Assembly: GCA_903840435.1 (NCBI GenBank)
Contig: CAIMFV010000061.1
Span: 120,783 to 184,782, forward strand
DNA length: 64,000 nucleotides
Direction of reading: 5' to 3'
Source of the DNA: an uncultured Caulobacterales bacterium
GTDB taxonomy: Bacteria > Pseudomonadota > Alphaproteobacteria > Caulobacterales > Caulobacteraceae
Made by a program: the position numbers and the translations under genes. Numbering within the stretch: the stretch's first letter is position 1; the number at the start of each line of letters is the position of its first letter. The notes beneath the pieces were generated by a model. It had not been told where the DNA came from. It did no database searches and was given only the letters and a program-made list of their open reading frames with translations. Of this stretch, positions 36,057 through 48,212 are shown piece by piece.

Positions 36057-37609
36057 CAACCAAGCCTGACGAGTCTGAGGTCGACGCCGCCCATGGTGGC
36101 GCGTTTAACCGGCTGATGATCACGGTCTCCATCATGACCGCGACCTTGATGAATGCGCTCGATATGACCATCGCCAATGTGGCCCTGCCCAATATCCAAG
36201 GCAGTGTCTCGGCGAGCCAGGATCAGGTCACCTGGGTGCTGACCTCCTACATTGTCGCCGCAGCGATCATGACTCCGCTTACCGGCGCCCTCAGTGCGAG
36301 GTTTGGCCGCAAGCGTGTCTTCTTGGTCTCGGTCGCCGGGTTCACCTTTGCCTCGGCGCTTTGCGGTTTGGCGCAGAACCTTTCCCAGATTGTCGGCTTT
36401 CGCCTCTTGCAAGGGGCCTTCGGCGCACCGCTCATTCCCCTCGCCCAGGCTGTGCTGCTCGACATCAACCCGCCGCATAAACAGGGCCAGGCCATGGCGG
36501 TATGGGGCATGGCATCGATGCTCGGACCGATCCTCGGTCCCGCCTTGGGAGGCTATCTCACCGACCACTTTTCTTGGCGTTGGGTGTTTTACATCAATCT
36601 GCCCTTCGGCATCGCCTCGTTCATCGGCATCAGCATCTTCATCGCCGGAGGGCGTCCGCTGTCGCGCCCGCGCTTTGATCTCTTGGGTTATACCTTTTTG
36701 GCGGTCGGCGTGGCGGCGGTGCAGCTGATGCTTGACCGGGGCGAACAGCTCGACTGGTTTTCGTCGCTGGAGATCTGGATCGAGCTGATCCTGGGCATCT
36801 TAAGTTTTTATCTGTGTGTTGTTCAGACCTTCACCGCCAAGTCGCCCTTCATCCCAAGGGCAGTGGCGTTTGACCGCAACTTCATGACCGCCTGCCTGTT
36901 CAGCGTCATCATGGGCGTCTTGATGTTTGCCACCACAGCCCTGCTGCCGCCGATGATTGAGACGCTGCTCGGCTATCCGGTCACCCAGGCGGGCTTCATC
37001 CTGGCCCCACGCGGCGTCGGAACCTTAATCTCCATGTTCGTGGTCGGGCGCTTGGTGTCCATTGTCGACAATCGACTGATCATGTTGGTCGGCATCTCGA
37101 TCCTCGCCGTCTCCATGTATCAAATGACCCATTTTTCCCTGTTGATGGGCGCAGGACCGATCATGCTGTCGGGCGTGCTGCAAGGCATGGGGATGGGCCT
37201 GTTATTTGTGCCCCTAACGACAATGGCCTTCTCGACCCTCGATACCCGCTTTCGCACCGAAGCGGCGGGCCTCTTCACCCTTGTGCGTAATGTCGGGTCA
37301 AGCGTCGGCATTTCGATCTTGGCGGGTGTGCAAATTCGCGCCTCGAAAATGGCCTATGCGGAGATGATCCCCCACATCCGCAAAGACAATCCGGCCTTTC
37401 TCGCGCAAGCCCGGCAATTCAATCTGAGTGATCCGATGACCCTTGCCGGTCTCAGTGGCCAGGTCAGCCGCCAAGCCGCCATGGTCGGCTATATCGACGC
37501 CTTCAAGACCATCATGATCATTTGCTTCGTGGCCATGCCGCTCCTCATCCTGCTGAAGCAACCGAAAGCCCGTCAAGCAAAGACCGACTCCCACATGGCG
37601 ATGGAGTAG
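36053..37609 (+). CDS. emrB: DHA2 family MFS multidrug transporter (EmrB/QacA type)
   Basis: 518 residues with about 14 membrane segments. LDMTIANVALPNIQGSV is the DHA2 motif D1 and LSARFGRKRVFL is the loop 2-3 MFS motif; QAVLLDINPPHKQGQAMAVWG (in part) and GPALGGYLTDHFSWRWVFYI (motif C and following) are typical. It exports lipophilic drugs using the proton gradient. The gene lies between emrA and the NodT outer-membrane gene, giving a complete three-part pump that spans both membranes. Confidence 0.95.
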   Translation: MTTKPDESEVDAAHGGAFNRLMITVSIMTATLMNALDMTIANVALPNIQGSVSASQDQVTWVLTSYIVAAAIMTPLTGALSARFGRKRVFLVSVAGFTFASALCGLAQNLSQIVGFRLLQGAFGAPLIPLAQAVLLDINPPHKQGQAMAVWGMASMLGPILGPALGGYLTDHFSWRWVFYINLPFGIASFIGISIFIAGGRPLSRPRFDLLGYTFLAVGVAAVQLMLDRGEQLDWFSSLEIWIELILGILSFYLCVVQTFTAKSPFIPRAVAFDRNFMTACLFSVIMGVLMFATTALLPPMIETLLGYPVTQAGFILAPRGVGTLISMFVVGRLVSIVDNRLIMLVGISILAVSMYQMTHFSLLMGAGPIMLSGVLQGMGMGLLFVPLTTMAFSTLDTRFRTEAAGLFTLVRNVGSSVGISILAGVQIRASKMAYAEMIPHIRKDNPAFLAQARQFNLSDPMTLAGLSGQVSRQAAMVGYIDAFKTIMIICFVAMPLLILLKQPKARQAKTDSHMAME

Positions 37610-37615
37610 ACCGAG

Positions 37616-39094
37616 GTGAAATCGATTTTCTCCGCTCTCAGAACAAGCCCGTGGTTTGGCGCGGCGGCGGCGTGCGCGCTTTTAACAGCCTGCGCCCCCC
37701 TGAACGAAACCTTCCATCCTCCCGAAGCGCTGACCGGGCGCGACTATTTGCCAGCACCTGAACGCACCGAGGGGGTCCGCGCCCCGCAACCCGGTGGCGA
37801 ATTGCCGTCGCAATGGTGGCAGCTCTTTCCGTCGCCAGCGCTGGACGCGTTAATCCGCGAGGCAATCGCCGGCAATCCCACCTTGCGGCAGGCTCAAGCT
37901 TCCTTAGAAGCAGCCGTGGCGCAAACCCGCGCCACACAAGGAAGTCTGGCGCCCAGCCTCGACGTGGCGGCCCAGCCGCAGCTCGACCGGCTCAATCTCG
38001 CCAGCTTCGGCTTTTCGGGTGGACCCTTCCCGAACAACCCGCATTTCAGCCTCTATTCGGTCGGGGCCGTGGCGAGCTATCCGGTCGACGTCTTTGGCGG
38101 CCTGCGCTCAGGCGTCGAAGCTGCCCAGGCCTTACAAGACGCGCAAAGCCATGAGGTTGACGCAGCCCTCACCAGCCTGACCGGCCAGACCGCCGCCCAG
38201 GCTGCAACCTTGGCGGCCCTCTCGGCAGAATTGGATGTGGTCGATCAGATCCTGGCCGATGACCGCGAAAATCTCGCCATGGTTCGGGCGGCTTTGCAGG
38301 CGGGCAGCGAACCGCGCCGCGCCCAGGTCAGCGCCCAGAGCCAACTGGCCGCCGACGAGAGCTTGCGCCCCGCCCTGGTCAACCGCCAGGACGCCGCCCG
38401 ACATGCACTTGCAATTCTCCTCGGCAAATCTCCAAGCGAGGCGAGCAGTTTCGCATTCCGCCTGGAGGATTTCCCGCTCCCCAAGACCCTCCCGGTCAGT
38501 CTGCCGTCAGACCTGGTGCATAGCCGACCCGACATTCTGGCCGCCGAGGCGCGCTTGCACGCCGCTGCAGCCGAAATCGGCGTGGCCACAGCCAAGCTCT
38601 ACCCCCAGGTGACGTTGAGCGCCCAATTGACCCAATCAGCGCTGCACCCCGAAAAGATTTTCGACTTTCAGTCCACCGCCTACACCTTGCTCGCGGGCGT
38701 GAGCCAGCCTGTGATCGGTGGCGGCGTACTGAAGGCCGGTGTCACAGCTGCCAAGGCACGGCGTCGCCAAGCGCTCGCCGCCTATCAAGCGACCGTATTG
38801 ACGGCCTTTGGTCAGGTGGCGGACCTCCTTTCCGCCGTGGGCCATGATGAAGAGGCGCTGGATGCGCAAAGGCATTCCGAATCGCTCGCAGACCAATCCC
38901 TTGCCCTGGCGCGCAAGGCCTATAGCGCGGGCGCAACCGGCCTTTTCCCCGTCATCGACGCGTCACGCCAACTGAATTCGGCGCGACTGGCGCGGGTGCG
39001 CGCCGATGCGCAACTGCGACTTGACCTCATCGCGCTCTTCGTCGCCTCAGGAAGAGGCGTTACCGCTCAATCCGGGAGCCAGAATATGGGTTGA
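37616..39094 (+). CDS. NodT-type efflux outer-membrane lipoprotein
   Basis: 492 residues from GTG 37616. The lipobox LLTAC puts the acylated Cys at residue 26. PSQWWQLFPSPALDALIREA and GNPTLRQAQASLEAA are the RND/MFS outer-membrane lipoprotein (NodT) signatures; the second repeat has SRPDILAAEARLHAAAAEIG and LYPQVTLSAQLTQS. It forms the outer-membrane duct for the EmrAB pump encoded just upstream (6 bases). A second, distinct TolC-like channel is at 23198. Confidence 0.93.
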   Translation: MKSIFSALRTSPWFGAAAACALLTACAPLNETFHPPEALTGRDYLPAPERTEGVRAPQPGGELPSQWWQLFPSPALDALIREAIAGNPTLRQAQASLEAAVAQTRATQGSLAPSLDVAAQPQLDRLNLASFGFSGGPFPNNPHFSLYSVGAVASYPVDVFGGLRSGVEAAQALQDAQSHEVDAALTSLTGQTAAQAATLAALSAELDVVDQILADDRENLAMVRAALQAGSEPRRAQVSAQSQLAADESLRPALVNRQDAARHALAILLGKSPSEASSFAFRLEDFPLPKTLPVSLPSDLVHSRPDILAAEARLHAAAAEIGVATAKLYPQVTLSAQLTQSALHPEKIFDFQSTAYTLLAGVSQPVIGGGVLKAGVTAAKARRRQALAAYQATVLTAFGQVADLLSAVGHDEEALDAQRHSESLADQSLALARKAYSAGATGLFPVIDASRQLNSARLARVRADAQLRLDLIALFVASGRGVTAQSGSQNMG

Positions 39095-39160
39095 GCATTG
39101 CTCGACCTGAGCACCCATGCCAGCCTGATGCGAAGGTTTTACGCATAAGGTGACGATGGC

Positions 39161-41125
39161 ATGGCGTATCGATTTTCGCGTCGGTTCGGGACCGGTCTGA
39201 TTTCAACCGCCTGCGGCTTTGCTCTGGCGCTCGCAACCGGTTTGAGCGCCGAGGCTGGTGGCCGCCAATCCGCGCCGAGCGCTCCGGCGCTCGTTTCGGA
39301 AACACCTAAGGCGTTCACCCCCCCAACCGACGCCTGGGACTTTGAGCGCAAAGACGTGATGATCCCGATGCGCGACGGGGTCAAACTGCACACCGTCATC
39401 CTGACGCCAAAGGGGGCGAACCATGTTGGCATGGTGTTGACGCGCACCCCCTATAACGCCACCGAGCTCACCTCGCACAACCCCTCGACCCACTTGCAGT
39501 CCGTACTCGAAGGCTATGACAACGCCGCCGATGTGATCGTGGAGGGCGGCTATATTCGCGTCGTGCAAGATGTGCGCGGCAAATATGGATCCGAGGGCGA
39601 CTACGTCATGAATAGGCCCTTGCACGGGCCGCTCAATCCGACGCCTGTCGACCATGCGACCGACACCTATGACACCATCGACTGGCTGGTGAAAAACGTG
39701 CCCCAGTCGAACGGCAAGGTGGTGATTATCGGCATTAGTTATGACGGCTTCACACCCTTAATGGCCCTGGTCAATCCGCACCCGGCCCTGAAGGCGGCTG
39801 TGCCGATGAACCCTATGGTCGATGGCTGGATGGGTGATGACTGGTTCCACAAAGGCGCGTTCAGGCAGGTCAATATCAACTATGTCTATGAGCAGGAAGC
39901 CACGCGCGCCGGCGAGGAAAAATGGGCAACCCCCTATTATGACGAGTACGAATTCTGGCTGAAGTATGGATCAGCGGGGGCTGTCGGCAAAGCCTATGGC
40001 ATGGAGCAACTCGGCTTTTGGAATAAGCTGGTCAGCCACCCGGCCTATGACGATTTTTGGCGTCAACAGGCCATGGACAAGGTGCTAGCCAAGGAACCCC
40101 TCAAGGTGCCGGTGCTCTTGGTTCATAGCCTGTTCGACCAAGAAGATATTTATGGGGACCTCGCGGTTTATAAGGCCCTGAAACCAAAAGACTCTTCGGG
40201 TGATCTGCTTTATCTGGCCATGGGCCCTTGGAGACACGGCGGCGAGATTGGCGAGGGCTCAAGCCTCGGCGCGGTCAAATTCGATTCCGACACCGCCAAG
40301 ACCTTCCGCCAGGAGGTTTTGGCCCCCTTTCTCGCCCATTTCTTGAAAGACGCGCCCCCGCCCTTGACGATTCCCAAGGTCAGCGCCTTTGAGACCGGAA
40401 GCAATCGGTGGAAACACTATGACCAGTGGCCGCTTGAGTCTGCGAAAACCACAAAACTTTTCCTCCATGCCGATGCGGGCCTGAGCTTCTCGCCGCCATC
40501 CGCCATCGAACCCGCCCTCGACGATTATGTTTCCGATCCCAAAAAGCCGGTCACCTATCGGTTGCGCCCCTTCTTGCCCGAATATGCGACCGACTCAACC
40601 TGGGGCCAGTGGCTAACCGACGACCAGCGCTTCGCTGCGACGCGCTCTGACGTCTTGACCTATGTCAGCGACACTCTGACCTCGCCGTTAAAGATTTCAG
40701 GCGAACCCATCGCCCACATCGTGGAGTCCACCACTGGGACCGACATGGACGTGGTGGTGAAGTTAATCGACGTCTATCCAGACGAGGTGCCCGCCCAACC
40801 GGCCATGGGCGGTTACCAACTGGCTGTCTCGATGGATATTTTGCGCGGTCGCTATCGCGAAAGTTTCGAGACCGCCAAGCCGATCACACCTGACCTTCCC
40901 CTTGCCTATCAATTTGCTTTGCCGACGGCGAACCATGTCTTCCTGCCCGGACATCGGATCATGGTGCAGATCCAATCGAGCTGGTTCCCGCTTTATGACC
41001 GCAACCCGCAAACCTTTGTGCCGAACATCTTCTTCGCCAAGCCCGAAGACTATCGTCGCGCCACGGTGCGCGTCTTCCATAGTCCAAAAGCCGAAAGCTA
41101 TGTCGAACTGCCGGTGGCGCCCTGA
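39161..41125 (+). CDS. CocE/NonD family hydrolase (X-Pro dipeptidyl-peptidase type)
   Basis: 654 residues with a signal peptide (MAYRFSRRFGTGLISTACGF..., cleavage near AEAG). MIPMRDGVKLHTVILTPKG starts the alpha/beta hydrolase domain; VVQDVRGKYGSEGDY and the nucleophile elbow GISYDG (Ser near 193) are characteristic of the S15/CocE family. The helical cap and the C-terminal jelly-roll (VYPDEVPAQPAMGGYQLAVS, in part; HRIMVQIQSSWFPLYDRNPQ) are both present. It acts in the periplasm on an ester or peptide; cocaine esterase, glutaryl-7-ACA acylase and proline peptidase relatives all look alike at this level. Confidence 0.9.
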   Translation: MAYRFSRRFGTGLISTACGFALALATGLSAEAGGRQSAPSAPALVSETPKAFTPPTDAWDFERKDVMIPMRDGVKLHTVILTPKGANHVGMVLTRTPYNATELTSHNPSTHLQSVLEGYDNAADVIVEGGYIRVVQDVRGKYGSEGDYVMNRPLHGPLNPTPVDHATDTYDTIDWLVKNVPQSNGKVVIIGISYDGFTPLMALVNPHPALKAAVPMNPMVDGWMGDDWFHKGAFRQVNINYVYEQEATRAGEEKWATPYYDEYEFWLKYGSAGAVGKAYGMEQLGFWNKLVSHPAYDDFWRQQAMDKVLAKEPLKVPVLLVHSLFDQEDIYGDLAVYKALKPKDSSGDLLYLAMGPWRHGGEIGEGSSLGAVKFDSDTAKTFRQEVLAPFLAHFLKDAPPPLTIPKVSAFETGSNRWKHYDQWPLESAKTTKLFLHADAGLSFSPPSAIEPALDDYVSDPKKPVTYRLRPFLPEYATDSTWGQWLTDDQRFAATRSDVLTYVSDTLTSPLKISGEPIAHIVESTTGTDMDVVVKLIDVYPDEVPAQPAMGGYQLAVSMDILRGRYRESFETAKPITPDLPLAYQFALPTANHVFLPGHRIMVQIQSSWFPLYDRNPQTFVPNIFFAKPEDYRRATVRVFHSPKAESYVELPVAP

Positions 41126-41144
41126 CCGGTCACGATCCAACGGA

Positions 41145-41160
41145 ACGGAATCCGGTTTTC
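41145..41160 (+). repeat. Dispersed intergenic repeat, partial copy
   Basis: GAACGGAATCCGGTTTTC just before purL keeps the right half (TCCGGTTTTC) of the repeat seen whole at 14289-14312 and 52908-52931; the left half has diverged. Weaker evidence than the two full copies. Confidence 0.35.
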
Positions 41161-41190
41161 AGGCGCCCGAAAATCATCTAACCGAAGGCC

Positions 41191-43413
<2,223 letters not shown>

Positions 43414-43455
43414 GCCCCATCGCCTCCAATTTGATCGACAAAAGCCTTTGACCCA

Positions 43456-44397
43456 CTAGGGATTATCGGCACCTTCAACCTTGGCCTTGCGCCAGGTGAG
43501 GGCACAGATTCCCGCCAACAGGGCGGTGGCGATCGTGGTCAGGACGCCGCCTTCCGGACCTGTCGGTCCGCCACTTAACCAGTCGGGGCCTGTGACAACC
43601 GCTGTCGTCAGGGCGCCGCGCATCACCTGGCCGCTGTCTGGAACGCCAAAAATGTAGGACTGGGCGAAGTCCCAGGCGGCGTGAAATCCGATGGCAAACC
43701 ACAAGGCGCCGGTCCGTCGCCGGGTCCAGGCCAGAACCAAGCCCACCCAAAAAACGTTAGCCAAACCAATAATGGACTCCCCCGTATTCGGGAGGTGCAA
43801 GCCCATAAAGATCAGGCTGGTCAGAATTGCCCCAGGCCAAAACCCGAATGCGCCGCTGAAGGCGTTCAGCAGCGGACCGCGCATCGCACCTTCTTCGACA
43901 AAGGCGACCGCGACGAACAGCGAAACGAAAATCGCTAGGCCGCCAAGACTTTGCGGCAGCGCAAAGGTCATGGGCGCAAACTGAACAAGACCCGCGAAAG
44001 ACAGCCCGACGATGATTGCAGTTTGCAGGCCAAGGCCTGCCAACAGTCCCAACAGAACCGCTCGAACCCCTTGCGGCGGCGCGAAGCCAATAAAGCTCAG
44101 CCCACCTCGCTTCCAACTGGCATAGGCAACGACGCCGCCAGCGACCGCGATGATTTGAAAAAGCTCGCCCAAGAGCCCCCACGTGGACGTGGCTTGGTCA
44201 TCGCCGGGCTTAAGCGTGAGGTGGGCGAGTTTTAGGCCATAGGAAACGCCAAATACCGTGGCGAAAAAAACCACCACAACAATGGCGATAAAGGCCAAGC
44301 CGTCGAGAAACGAAAAAAGGCGCGCGCGTGGCCCTTCAACCGCTTGCAGACCGTCTTGCTCGTTCTGTCGCACCGGGGCGGGGACCGTGTCGACCAT
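43456..44397 (-). CDS. CPBP family intramembrane glutamic endopeptidase
   Basis: 313 residues from ATG 44397 with GAAGG upstream, about eight membrane segments. The abortive-infection/CAAX protease motifs are complete: EEGAMR (EExxxR) near 167, FMGLH (FxxxH) and HAAWD (HxxxD/N). Prokaryotic members include bacteriocin-immunity proteins and Rce1-like proteases; the substrate is unknown. The gene converges on purL with 42 bases between the stops. Start choice: the frame continues to 44448, but 44397 has the ribosome site. Confidence 0.88.
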   Translation of the reverse strand: MVDTVPAPVRQNEQDGLQAVEGPRARLFSFLDGLAFIAIVVVVFFATVFGVSYGLKLAHLTLKPGDDQATSTWGLLGELFQIIAVAGGVVAYASWKRGGLSFIGFAPPQGVRAVLLGLLAGLGLQTAIIVGLSFAGLVQFAPMTFALPQSLGGLAIFVSLFVAVAFVEEGAMRGPLLNAFSGAFGFWPGAILTSLIFMGLHLPNTGESIIGLANVFWVGLVLAWTRRRTGALWFAIGFHAAWDFAQSYIFGVPDSGQVMRGALTTAVVTGPDWLSGGPTGPEGGVLTTIATALLAGICALTWRKAKVEGADNP

Positions 44398-44561
44398 CTT
44401 TGTACCTTCATACTGCAGAGGGAAAGACCGTTCCAACCTGATGCCCAAACGTCAAGCCCGAAAGGGAATTTGAATCTTTATTCACCGTCTTTCTTCGCGC
44501 TTCCTAAGGAGAGGAGGGTCAAGCTCTGCTCAAGAGTCAAGACCAACAGTGGAGGATCGCC

Positions 44562-44888
44562 GTGCCGTCTTCATCCAATGCTTTCGAGGCGCGCGAACGT
44601 GCATTCGAAGCCTATTTTGCGCACCAAGAAGACCTCGCCTTTTCGGCCGCCACCCTTCGCAATCGTCGCCTGGGACTTTGGGCCGGCGAGCGCATGGGAT
44701 TGAGCGGCGGCGCGCTGGACGCCTATGCCAAAGATGTCGTGGCGCAAAGCCTCACTCCCCGCGCGGCGCTGGACCCGGTGGATCGGGTCTGTCGAGACCT
44801 GCTGGCCAAGGGCGCGGGCGTGGCTTTCGACGAGGTTAGGGCGCGCTTTGACGATGCAAGCGATCAGGCGACAGCCTCGGCTGCGTGA
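44562..44888 (+). CDS. DUF1476 protein, F1-ATPase inhibitor zeta-type
   Basis: 108 residues from GTG 44562 with GGAGGA upstream. FEARERAFEAYFAHQEDLAF and FSAATLRNRRLGLWAGERMG are diagnostic for DUF1476, the family that contains the zeta subunit inhibiting F1Fo-ATPase hydrolysis in Paracoccus and relatives. The N-terminal segment is the inhibitory part in Paracoccus; it is less conserved elsewhere, so activity here is uncertain. The 3' end overlaps the convergent dusA by 25 bases. Confidence 0.9.
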   Translation: MPSSSNAFEARERAFEAYFAHQEDLAFSAATLRNRRLGLWAGERMGLSGGALDAYAKDVVAQSLTPRAALDPVDRVCRDLLAKGAGVAFDEVRARFDDASDQATASAA

Positions 44889-45880
44889 TCTCTGAAAGGC
44901 GCACCGCTCCCGGCGCTTTCCACTTCGGCCACCGCACGGTCAAGCACCTCGAGCCCTGCGCCTGGCTTGACCGCCTCGACCGTCAGGATACGACGAAAGG
45001 CACGCGCCCCGCGCCGCCCCTGAAACAGTCCGAGCATATGGCGCGTCATCGCCGCCAAAGGCGTTCCGTCCGCGAGTTGGGCGGCCATATAGGGACGGTA
45101 GCGCTCGAGCGCCGCTTCCGCCGTTACCGGCTCGGCCGCGCCGAAGAATGTCGCGTCAACAGCCCCGAGACATTCTGGGCGATGATAGGCGGCCCGGCCA
45201 AGCATGACGCCATCGAGGCCAACCGAGTGGTGTTTGGCCGCTTCTAGATCTTCCAAGCCGCCATTGAGGTGAATAGCGAGGTGTGGCTGCGCTGCCTTCA
45301 GTTGGCGGACAAGTCCATAGTCCAAAGGCGGGACATCGCGATTTTCGCGTGGCGAAAGCCCTTTCAACCAGGCCTTTCGGGCATGCACGACGAAGGTTTG
45401 CACCCCAACCTGAGCACAGGCCTCGACCAGGTTAAACAGGCTCTCCTCAGGGTCTTGATCATCAACCCCTAAGCGGCATTTGACAGTCACAGGCACCAAA
45501 ACCGCCGCCTGCATCGCCGCGACACAGTCGGCCACCAGGTGCGGCTCCCGCATCAAACAGGCGCCAAAGCGTCCCGACTGCACCCGATCCGAGGGACAGC
45601 CGACATTGAGATTGATCTCATCATAACCGAATTCCGCCCCGATCCGGGCCGCCTGCGCCAGCTGCAGCGGCTCCGCGCCGCCCAATTGCAAGGCCACCGG
45701 GTGCTCTGCCCCATCAAAGCCCAACAGGCGATCTCGGTCGCCGTGCAGCACCGCTAAGGCCGTCACCATCTCCGAATAGAGGAGGGCATGGGCGCTAAAG
45801 GTCCGATGGAAGGCGCGGCAATGGCGGTCCGTCCAATCCATCATTGGCGCGACAGAGAATGTAAATTTCTGTTTTTGCAA
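44864..45880 (-). CDS. dusA: tRNA-dihydrouridine(20/20a) synthase
   Basis: About 338 residues from TTG 45880. FSVAPMMDWTDRHCRAFHR is the DusA N-terminus (FMN site); EINLNVGCPSDRVQSGRFGACLM contains the catalytic Cys; VVHARKAWLKGLSPRENRD and HLNGGLEDLEAA follow. It reduces U20/U20a in the tRNA D-loop with NADPH. The start is uncertain: the frame continues to a TTG at 45982, giving 372 residues, and neither start has a good Shine-Dalgarno. The 338-residue form fits the family length better. Confidence 0.93.
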   Translation of the reverse strand: MQKQKFTFSVAPMMDWTDRHCRAFHRTFSAHALLYSEMVTALAVLHGDRDRLLGFDGAEHPVALQLGGAEPLQLAQAARIGAEFGYDEINLNVGCPSDRVQSGRFGACLMREPHLVADCVAAMQAAVLVPVTVKCRLGVDDQDPEESLFNLVEACAQVGVQTFVVHARKAWLKGLSPRENRDVPPLDYGLVRQLKAAQPHLAIHLNGGLEDLEAAKHHSVGLDGVMLGRAAYHRPECLGAVDATFFGAAEPVTAEAALERYRPYMAAQLADGTPLAAMTRHMLGLFQGRRGARAFRRILTVEAVKPGAGLEVLDRAVAEVESAGSGAPFRDHAAEAVA

Positions 45881-46057
45881 AGTTTTTTGGGCTTTGTTGG
45901 AAATGGCTGTGGGGGTGAGTTTACCTGCAACCCGTCTCGATGGCGAGAAGATTGACGCACTTGCCTTTTGGCACGGCTTCAAGGCTCGACAGCCGCGAGG
46001 TGCACTTCTAGGAAGGGGTCGGAATTTTCATTCACGGCTCTGAGGACGGTGAACCCC

Positions 46058-47143
46058 ATGCTAAGGCCAAATGCGACAGCCGTTCGCGGGCTCTTCGCCG
46101 CCGTTTTAACCCTTGCCTTGGTGGGGAAGGCCGACGCGCGGCCATCTCCAGACTATGCCCATGTCATCGTCATTGTTGAGGAAAACAAGGATGCGGACAT
46201 GGTGCTTAATCCCGACACTGCGCCAAATCTTTCCCGCTTGGCCAAAACCTATGGCGTCGCGACCAACTTCTTTGGCGAGGTGCACCCAAGCGAAGGCAAT
46301 TATGTCGCCATGCTCGCGGGCGATACCTTCGGCATCCACGATGACGACGCCTATTATTGTATGCCGGGCATGACGGACCACGAGTGCCCCAATGCGCAGC
46401 GTACCGACTATCCTGCCCATACCCTTCTGGCGCGGCACCTAGGCGATCAGTTGGCGGAGAAGGGGCTGGGTTGGAAAGGCTATTATGGCAGCTTGCCTGA
46501 GCCGGGCTCCCTAGCCGTGCATGCACCTGATCCCCGCCTTCCCTTCGGCGCCAAGCTCGATAATCTCTACGCGTCGAAACACTCTGGCTTCGTCAATTTC
46601 AAAGATGTCCAGACAGCGCCGGACCGTGCCAAAAAGCTGGTTGATCTTGATCAGTTGGACCGCGACTTGGCTGGCGATACCCTGCCCGCCTTCGCGCTTG
46701 TGGTTCCCAACCAATGTGATGAAATGCACGGCCTGCATGGTGCTGATACGCCTGAGGACTGCGACATTACCCACCCGCTTCTCACCGTAAAACGCGGAGA
46801 TCGGGTGATCGGCGAACTGGTGGCGAAGGTACAGGCCAGCAAGGCGTGGAAGTCTAAGCGCAACATGGCCATCGTCATCACCTTCGACGAAAGCGGCAGC
46901 TTCAAGCGCGACGGATGCTGCGCCGTCACACCAACGGCCAGCTCAAATTTCGGCGGCGGCCATATCGCCACCGTCGTGATCACCAATCATGGACCGCGCG
47001 GTCTCAGCGATCCGACGCCCTATAACCATTATTCGCTATTGCGGACCTTCGAAGACCTGTTCCACATCGAAGAGCATCTCGGCCATGCTGCCGACACCGA
47101 CAAGGGCGTGACGCCCATGACGGCTTTGTTTGCGACGCCGTAG
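46058..47143 (+). CDS. Secreted phosphoesterase (acid phosphatase/phospholipase C-like)
   Basis: 361 residues from ATG 46058 with GAGGA upstream. MLRPNATAVRGLFAAVLTLALV is a signal peptide with cleavage near ADA. YAHVIVIVEENKDADMVL is the metal-binding start motif of the PF04185 phosphoesterase family (IVxxxEEN), GEVHPSEGNYVAMLAGDTFG contains the nucleophile region, and VITFDESG plus GGGHIATVVITNHG supply later metal ligands. It probably releases phosphate from lipids, phosphoinositides or nucleotides in the periplasm. The 5' end is close to the divergent dusA start. Confidence 0.87.
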   Translation: MLRPNATAVRGLFAAVLTLALVGKADARPSPDYAHVIVIVEENKDADMVLNPDTAPNLSRLAKTYGVATNFFGEVHPSEGNYVAMLAGDTFGIHDDDAYYCMPGMTDHECPNAQRTDYPAHTLLARHLGDQLAEKGLGWKGYYGSLPEPGSLAVHAPDPRLPFGAKLDNLYASKHSGFVNFKDVQTAPDRAKKLVDLDQLDRDLAGDTLPAFALVVPNQCDEMHGLHGADTPEDCDITHPLLTVKRGDRVIGELVAKVQASKAWKSKRNMAIVITFDESGSFKRDGCCAVTPTASSNFGGGHIATVVITNHGPRGLSDPTPYNHYSLLRTFEDLFHIEEHLGHAADTDKGVTPMTALFATP

Positions 47144-47203
47144 GAAGCCCTATAGGGTCACGCTGTCGACCTTCGACCAACCGACTGAGTTAGGGGCTTT
47201 GAG

Positions 47204-48184
47204 ATGGCGCGCACCGCTTTTGTCACCGGCGGCACCGGATTTGTCGGCCTGAACCTAATTGATAAATTGGTCGAAGCGGGATGGGCGGTCACCGCCCTGC
47301 ACCGCGCGAGCTCCGACCTCACCTTTCTCAAGCGCTTTCAAACCACGCGTGTCCTTGGCGAAATCACCGACCGCGCCAGTCTGATGGCCGCCATGCCCAC
47401 CGATGTCGACACGGTTTTTCACGTGGCGGGCAATACCAATATGTGGCGGATGGGAAATGCCCAACAGACCCGGGATAATGTCGAGGGTACGACCAATGTG
47501 GTGGAGACCTGCATCGCCAAGGGCGTACGGCGGCTGGTCGTCACCTCGTCCATCTCGGCCTATGGGCCGGTCAGCGGTGCAGTGACGGAAGAGACTCCAA
47601 GCCGCGCCGCAACCTCGCGGGTCAATTATGAATTGACCAAATGGAAAGCGCAGGAAATTGCGCGCGCCGCCGTCGCCAGGGGACTAGAAGTGGTAATCAT
47701 GCAGCCCGGCGCGATTATCGGTCCCTATGACATCGGCACGTGGTCGCGGCTTTTCCCACTCGTGCGAGACGGCAAATTGCCCGGCGTTCCCCCGGCAAAT
47801 CTGACCTTCGCCCATGTGCACCAGGTTGCCGCCGCCCACATCGCCGCCGCCGACCGGGGCGAAAACGGCGGCCAATATCTGCTTGGCGGAGAACACGCCA
47901 GCATGCTGACCCTGGTCGAAAAAATCGCCGAGAAGGTCGGCCAAGCCCAGCCGCCGAAAGAGCTACCCATCTGGCTGATAACCGCGATTGCCCATCTCTC
48001 AGATTTTGCCAGCCGCTTCACCCACAAGGCGCCGGACTTCACGCCAGAAATGGCCGAGGGCCTGGGCGGCTCGGTCACAGTGACCTCGGAAAAGGCGACC
48101 CGCGAGCTTGGCTACCAAGTCCTGCCGCTGCAAATCATGGTGGACGACTGCTATGCTTGGTTGAAGGCTGAAGGTCGGATTTGA
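47204..48184 (+). CDS. NAD(P)-dependent epimerase / dihydroflavonol reductase-like extended SDR
   Basis: 326 residues. TGGTGFVGLNLIDKL is the extended-SDR Rossmann motif; VDTVFHVAGNTNMW, VTSSISAYGP and the YxxxK catalytic pair in NYELTKWKAQ follow. MQPGAIIGPYD and GGEHASMLTLVEKIAE (hopanoid/dihydroflavonol-reductase-like C-terminus) suggest a nucleotide-sugar, sterol-like or flavonol-type oxidoreductase; no specific substrate can be named. There is no signal peptide. It converges on fhs. Confidence 0.88.
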   Translation: MARTAFVTGGTGFVGLNLIDKLVEAGWAVTALHRASSDLTFLKRFQTTRVLGEITDRASLMAAMPTDVDTVFHVAGNTNMWRMGNAQQTRDNVEGTTNVVETCIAKGVRRLVVTSSISAYGPVSGAVTEETPSRAATSRVNYELTKWKAQEIARAAVARGLEVVIMQPGAIIGPYDIGTWSRLFPLVRDGKLPGVPPANLTFAHVHQVAAAHIAAADRGENGGQYLLGGEHASMLTLVEKIAEKVGQAQPPKELPIWLITAIAHLSDFASRFTHKAPDFTPEMAEGLGGSVTVTSEKATRELGYQVLPLQIMVDDCYAWLKAEGRI

Positions 48185-48212
48185 ATATATGACGGGACGG
48201 CATTGGCCGGGA